Shown one piece after another: positions 60,651 to 64,000 of a DNA stretch of 64,000 nt. A program made the translations under genes and the position numbers. Positions within the stretch are counted from its first letter, which is position 1. Every line of letters starts with the position of its first letter. The notes beneath the pieces are model-generated. The model was not told the DNA's origin. It saw only the letters and a program-made list of their open reading frames with translations, and ran no database searches. Origin of the DNA: an uncultured Collinsella sp. (GTDB lineage: Bacteria > Actinomycetota > Coriobacteriia > Coriobacteriales > Coriobacteriaceae); contig CAAFGE010000006.1 of NCBI GenBank assembly GCA_900762355.1, forward strand, positions 18,477 to 82,476, written 5' to 3'.

Positions 60651-61547
60651 CTAGCTCCTATCGAGGAAGGTGGCGTGGGCTCCGTCGAAGTCGAGCCGAG
60701 CTTCGCCTAACGTGCCGTAACGGTTCTTGAGAGCGATGAGCTTAAGCGGGGTGCCGACTGCGGGCGGCTCAAAGGCATGGTCGGGTTTCCCGTCGTCATC
60801 GGCAAGGAAGAGGACGGAGTCGAAGCTGTATTCGACCGTCGAAGAGCCGCCGAACATACCGAGGTTGGGCTTGCTCGATTTTCCAGACTCGTAGGACTTG
60901 CGTGTGGTCGAGCTCAGGGCGATGATGGGCGAACCATAGAGGTTAGAGATTTCCCGCAAGCCCTTTACGCACGCCGTGATTGCCAAGCGCTCGTCGATGA
61001 ACTGCTGACCCGCCGTGATACCGCAGGCAAGGAGCTGAAGGTAGTCTACGAAAACGATGGGAGCTTCGTTGCGCTCGCGTGCTATCAACCCAACGAGGTT
61101 TGAGAGCTCAACGGTGTTCAATGGGCCGGTGATGCAGAGGTTTGGGGCGATGCGGTTTCGGTACCTGTTGAGCGCGGCCTCGAAGGCCTCGTGTTTGGGA
61201 TGGTCTTCCGCCGCCGCATCGGCGACCTCAGAAAGGGCGAGCTCGTTGCCGCTGAGCCGTGCAAGGCTCTTTTCCAAGAGCTTATGCGCAGGGAGCTCGG
61301 CGGAAACATAAATTACCGGATGTCCGTCGTTCGCAAGCTTATCGGTCTCCTGCAAGGCCAAGGTCGTTTTGCCCTTGCCGGGGCCGGTTCCGATGGCGTA
61401 GTTCAGCCCGGGATGGACGCCGCCGAGGATGTCGTTAAGGGCCTTGAGTCCGAAGAGAGCGATGGGTTGATCGCCCTCAAGAGTACTGAGATGCTCATCG
61501 AGCTTATCGGACTCGAAAATGAAAGGGTTGGGGGTTGGGCACTGCAT
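60651..61547 (-). CDS. DnaB/RecA-like ATPase
   Basis: A 298-residue P-loop ATPase resembling the C-terminal RecA fold of replicative helicase DnaB. Walker A is GTGPGKGKTTLALQ near residues 53-66, Walker B-like IVFVDYLQLLACG near 164-176, and IIALSSTTRKSYESGK follows. The DnaB N-terminal domain is missing, as in RepA-type plasmid helicases (about 280 residues). It could support autonomous replication of the excised element. It shares bases with the Xis-like gene stop (TAATG) and is followed by mob genes. Confidence 0.85.
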   Translation of the reverse strand: MQCPTPNPFIFESDKLDEHLSTLEGDQPIALFGLKALNDILGGVHPGLNYAIGTGPGKGKTTLALQETDKLANDGHPVIYVSAELPAHKLLEKSLARLSGNELALSEVADAAAEDHPKHEAFEAALNRYRNRIAPNLCITGPLNTVELSNLVGLIARERNEAPIVFVDYLQLLACGITAGQQFIDERLAITACVKGLREISNLYGSPIIALSSTTRKSYESGKSSKPNLGMFGGSSTVEYSFDSVLFLADDDGKPDHAFEPPAVGTPLKLIALKNRYGTLGEARLDFDGAHATFLDRS

Positions 61548-61789
61548 TATTCGTTCGCCTCATCAGCCAAAGACCTGAAATAATCGAAGAGGTCTTCCTC
61601 CATGACAAAATACTGGTTGGCGATGCGAAAAGAATGATGAGTCGACTTCATGAGTCGGATGGCACTTGACTGGCCAATGCCGGTGAGAATCTGAACGTCG
61701 AGACGGCTCAAAATGCGCTTGGTGCCAGTGCGACGGAGGTTGATGCCTGCGGAAATGGCGTCAACCTTGGGGTCATCTGCAAAATGCAT
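61547..61789 (-). CDS. Excisionase-like DNA-binding protein
   Basis: An 80-residue protein with a MerR/Xis-type winged helix: ILSRLDVQILTGIGQSSAIR, then LMKSTHHSFRIANQYFVMEEDLFDYF. The start at 61789 follows GAGGAG; a longer frame adds 17 unlikely residues. Small proteins like this direct integrase toward excision. Its stop overlaps the ATPase start (TAATG), so it heads the ATPase-mob operon. An alternative role is an operon regulator. Confidence 0.7.
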   Translation of the reverse strand: MHFADDPKVDAISAGINLRRTGTKRILSRLDVQILTGIGQSSAIRLMKSTHHSFRIANQYFVMEEDLFDYFRSLADEANE

Positions 61790-61881
61790 GATAAACTCCT
61801 CTGTTAGGGCGCTCGGCTCCTCTTCGATGTTTGGCGACAATGAGGGGAGCCGGGTGCTTGCTTGTAATTCGGTCTTATCGA

Positions 61882-62568
61882 CTAGTTGGCGTCTCCTTCC
61901 TCGTAAGCGTCGATAAGGTGCAAGAGGCTGATTCGAGCCTCTGTGGGCTCCACGTACCCCTTACGTGATGACTCGCCCATGTTGGCGAAATCGAGTAGAA
62001 CGCGATAGGTACAGGAGTAATCCTTGATGCACTCCCACAGATTGATGATGTGCGAGAGCAGCGGCGTGATGGTGAGTAGCGCCGTCGGGTTTTGCAAGAG
62101 CGTTTCAAGCTCGCGACCGGTTTTTGCCTGAATGCGCAAATCGAGACTGTCCTCGTGCGCCTTGCAAGTCTCTTCGGCCAGAAGACAGACGCTATCCCAA
62201 TTTGAGCGGAGATGATACACACGCTCGTCAGTGGTGTCGATGCAGACCCTGGCCTCATGACAGTAGTCAAAGAACCCCTTAACGATGCCGCGGCAATCCT
62301 TCGTTGGTTGAATTGCGCTCCAGTTTTCGAACATAGCCTCGAAGGCGTCGAGGCAGTTTCCGTCCTCCGCATAGATGAGCTTCGCCGCCCATCTTCCAAG
62401 GTCTGAGCTTGTTAGCTGCTCCATGGGGAGTCTCGCCAAAAGCGCTGAAGGAGTGAGTCCTCTTGCAGCGGCTAGGTCCGCGCTGGAACGCTTGAATAGG
62501 ACTTGCTCCTCCTTCGAATTGAACAGAATCGTCGAACGGAGCTTGCTGCTTGCAGTGGTCAATGCCAT
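61882..62568 (-). CDS. Hypothetical protein of the mobile element
   Basis: A 228-residue soluble, helix-rich protein with many Cys and Trp residues (FDYCHEARVCIDTTDERVYH; NLWECIKDYSCTYRVLLDF). The start at 62568 follows GAGGAGG. The N-terminal part has SADLAAARGLTPSALLARLP, which may be a small helical DNA-binding or protein-binding segment. No family is recognised. It lies between the integrase and the Xis-like gene on the same strand, and has the palindrome TGATGGTAACAGTCTACCAT (62591-62610) in front. Confidence 0.75.
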   Translation of the reverse strand: MALTTASSKLRSTILFNSKEEQVLFKRSSADLAAARGLTPSALLARLPMEQLTSSDLGRWAAKLIYAEDGNCLDAFEAMFENWSAIQPTKDCRGIVKGFFDYCHEARVCIDTTDERVYHLRSNWDSVCLLAEETCKAHEDSLDLRIQAKTGRELETLLQNPTALLTITPLLSHIINLWECIKDYSCTYRVLLDFANMGESSRKGYVEPTEARISLLHLIDAYEEGDAN

Positions 62569-62590
62569 TGATAACCTCCTCTCCCTTACC

Positions 62591-62612
62591 TGATGGTAAC
62601 AGTCTACCATTA
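62591..62612. promoter_or_regulatory. Candidate operator before the hypothetical gene
   Basis: TGATGGTA / TACCATTA, an inverted repeat with one mismatch and six bases between, lies 23 bases before the start at 62568 and 20 bases after the integrase stop. Confidence 0.4.
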
Positions 62613-62632
62613 GTGTCAGTACTATGCGAGCG

Positions 62633-63940
62633 CTATTTGTTAGACGAGTCACTAATCTTCTCGAACACCTCCGCTGCATTACGGTCGTTTGCTCTGATTG
62701 CATGGGTGTAGAAGTTTGCTGTTGTACTTGCGGAGGCATGGCCCATTCGCGCTTGAACGGTCTTCAAATCGACATTGCTCGCCACAAGGGCGGTCGCGGC
62801 GGTGTGACGTAGGCCATGAGGAACGAGTCCCGAGTATCCCGTCCCGCGTGTGTGGAGCTTACCGTCGCGCATAAACTGTCTAGTCACGTTGCCGTAGCTT
62901 CCATAGCCGTTGTCGACGCAGAAGTCCCTAAACCATCGGGAATAGTTGTGCCCCTCTGGCCGGGTGACGCTTATACGGCGGAAGCCATCGGCATCCTTTC
63001 CAACGCTGAGTGCGTGAACGATGGGGTCGGTTTCCTTTCGCTCCAGCCCGCGACGTCTGAATATGTCGCACTGCACGGTCTTCCACTTGTCCAAGTAGTC
63101 GGCCAGCGTTTTGTCTATAGAGAGAATGCGTCTGCTCATTTCAGATTTCGGGGGCCTCAAGGTCTTGTCGCTGGTGTACTGGCGGATAATTCGGAGCTCC
63201 ATGGCATCGGGGTTGTAATCGAGCCAGCTGAGTCCTAATGCCTCGCCTTTCCTCAGCCCAAGGTGGAAAATGAGCATGGTGCAGACGGTCATGGGCCCCA
63301 TTGGCTCAGCGAGCAAACATTCGGTGAATCTCGGTAGCTCATCAGGGGGAAGAAAGTTGCGTGCTCGAAGATCTGGTTTTGGAAGCTTGATGCCTATGCA
63401 AGGATTTCGGCTAATCAGCTCGTTTTCAAGGGCATCTTGCATGACCTGCTTAAGCTTAACGTGAATGCGACGAATCTCGGCATCGGTGAATCTTCCATTT
63501 GAACGAGCGTCCGCATAGGCGCGCTTAATGTCATCGGGTCTCAGGTCGTCTAGGGGCATGTCTCCGAACAGCTCACGAATATGTCGTACGTCGTAACCCT
63601 CTCTTTGATACGAGAGGGGCGAGCCAAAAGAATTCTCCCGGAGCACATGGAAGTCTTCGGCATACGCTGCAACGGTGCTAGGTGCATCCCTAGATGGTTC
63701 GTAGCTCTCAAGTTCCTTGCGGTACTCATCAAGAGCGTTCGCGACTTCGCTGGGCCAGTTCTTGGGGTTCTTACTCTTGCAGTGGATGGTTCTCTTTGGC
63801 GTTTTGAGATACTTAACCTTGCTGCCGTTCTTTCCGGAGTTTGGATCTCGCCCTAGGGAAAAGTAAATCTTGAATGAGCCCGGCTTTCCTTTGATGGGCT
63901 CAGAGGTTCCCTTTGCGGTTGGTTTGATTCTGGTTTCCAA
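62633..63940 (-). CDS. int: Tyrosine-type site-specific integrase
   Basis: A 435-residue recombinase of the Tn916/ICE type. An N-terminal arm-binding part and SAM-like core domain (STVAAYAEDFHVLRENSFGS; LFGDMPLDDLRPDDIKRAYA) precede the catalytic domain. Its residues are R in LGLRKGEALGLSW, HxxR in PHGLRHTAATAL, H in MGHASASTTANFY, and the nucleophile Tyr in NFYTHA near the end. It should insert and excise the element at tRNA-Arg(CCU). The last 60 bases after it, up to the window edge, hold no feature I can identify. Confidence 0.95.
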   Translation of the reverse strand: METRIKPTAKGTSEPIKGKPGSFKIYFSLGRDPNSGKNGSKVKYLKTPKRTIHCKSKNPKNWPSEVANALDEYRKELESYEPSRDAPSTVAAYAEDFHVLRENSFGSPLSYQREGYDVRHIRELFGDMPLDDLRPDDIKRAYADARSNGRFTDAEIRRIHVKLKQVMQDALENELISRNPCIGIKLPKPDLRARNFLPPDELPRFTECLLAEPMGPMTVCTMLIFHLGLRKGEALGLSWLDYNPDAMELRIIRQYTSDKTLRPPKSEMSRRILSIDKTLADYLDKWKTVQCDIFRRRGLERKETDPIVHALSVGKDADGFRRISVTRPEGHNYSRWFRDFCVDNGYGSYGNVTRQFMRDGKLHTRGTGYSGLVPHGLRHTAATALVASNVDLKTVQARMGHASASTTANFYTHAIRANDRNAAEVFEKISDSSNK

Positions 63941-64000
63941 AAGAGTCCTCCAAGGGGATTACGTTAGGCTCGGGGCCGGGGCTTTGAAGGCCTCACAGAG

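Larger units (their letters stand above)
54260..64000. mobile_element. Integrative mobilizable element in tRNA-Arg, right end outside window
   Basis: From the tRNA 3' half to the window end the genes are XRE regulator, two exported cargo proteins, relaxase, coupling protein, MobC-like protein, DnaB/RecA-like ATPase, Xis-like protein, hypothetical protein and tyrosine integrase. Relaxase and coupling protein without VirB4/VirB6-type channel genes mark a mobilizable rather than self-transmissible element, unless more genes lie beyond 64000. The integrase is at the far end, so the second att copy (repeat of the tRNA 3' end) should lie just outside the window. Confidence 0.8.

Noticed and set aside
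63941..64000. Second attachment site (repeat of the tRNA 3' end) at the window end
   Set aside because: No match to the 3' half of tRNA-Arg was found in the last 60 bases. The right junction must lie outside the window.

Overview
The window looks like Collinsella or a close relative (class Coriobacteriia, Actinomycetota). It is GC-rich and codes on both strands. It has an actinobacterial-style dnaK-grpE-dnaJ-hspR cluster, many gut-anaerobe lipoproteins, a mannose-type PTS, [NiFe]-hydrogenase maturation genes and a gut-type mobilizable element. The genus is inferred from gene content and style; no database was searched.

Layout. Positions 1-2720 hold a 5'-truncated hypothetical gene and a tandem pair of paralogous lipoproteins. 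Positions 2802-5875 hold mgtA (minus strand) with a long leader that contains a 23-codon ORF behind a perfect Shine-Dalgarno. pyrE follows, then a carbohydrate block: an RpiR regulator, a large glycoside-hydrolase-like protein divergent from an AraC regulator, a GH1 6-phospho-beta-glucosidase and a glucose-type EIIA. Positions 14251-25285 hold a lipoprotein, a HAD phosphatase, the minus-strand hydrogenase maturation and nickel group (small ORF, nikR, hypF, hypC, hypD, hypE), trxA, an unknown gene and a LytTR two-component system. Positions 25492-29443 are the NAD operon nadA-nadB-nadC-niaR under a perfect 19-bp-arm palindrome that overlaps its promoter. Next are a ferredoxin, the heat-shock cluster dnaK-grpE-dnaJ-hspR, an aconitase-family hydratase, a membrane protein and clpB. 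dnaK and clpB share the same upstream block.

Positions 41605-54163 hold a small protein, a DUF4143-type ATPase whose promoter sits inside an inverted repeat, a membrane-anchored acidic protein, a polytopic membrane protein, and a TetR gene divergent from a 925-residue iron-sulfur flavoprotein with two TTGAC-N5-GTCAA sites between them. hypA, a manXYZ-type PTS operon and a DUF956 gene follow. A tRNA-Arg(CCU) at 54223-54298 is the probable integration site of a mobilizable element that runs past the window end. It carries an XRE regulator, two exported cargo proteins, a hairpin-rich candidate oriT, relaxase, coupling protein, MobC-like protein, a DnaB/RecA-like ATPase, an Xis-like protein, a hypothetical protein and a tyrosine integrase. 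No type IV channel genes are visible, so it probably borrows a helper's conjugation machinery.

The most unusual feature is the intergenic space. At least seven families of palindromic elements recur between genes. One of them (6686-6832, 14812-14983, 34725-34896) has a conserved multi-stem architecture with compensatory base changes, and is the best candidate here for an undescribed structured RNA or terminator-like element.
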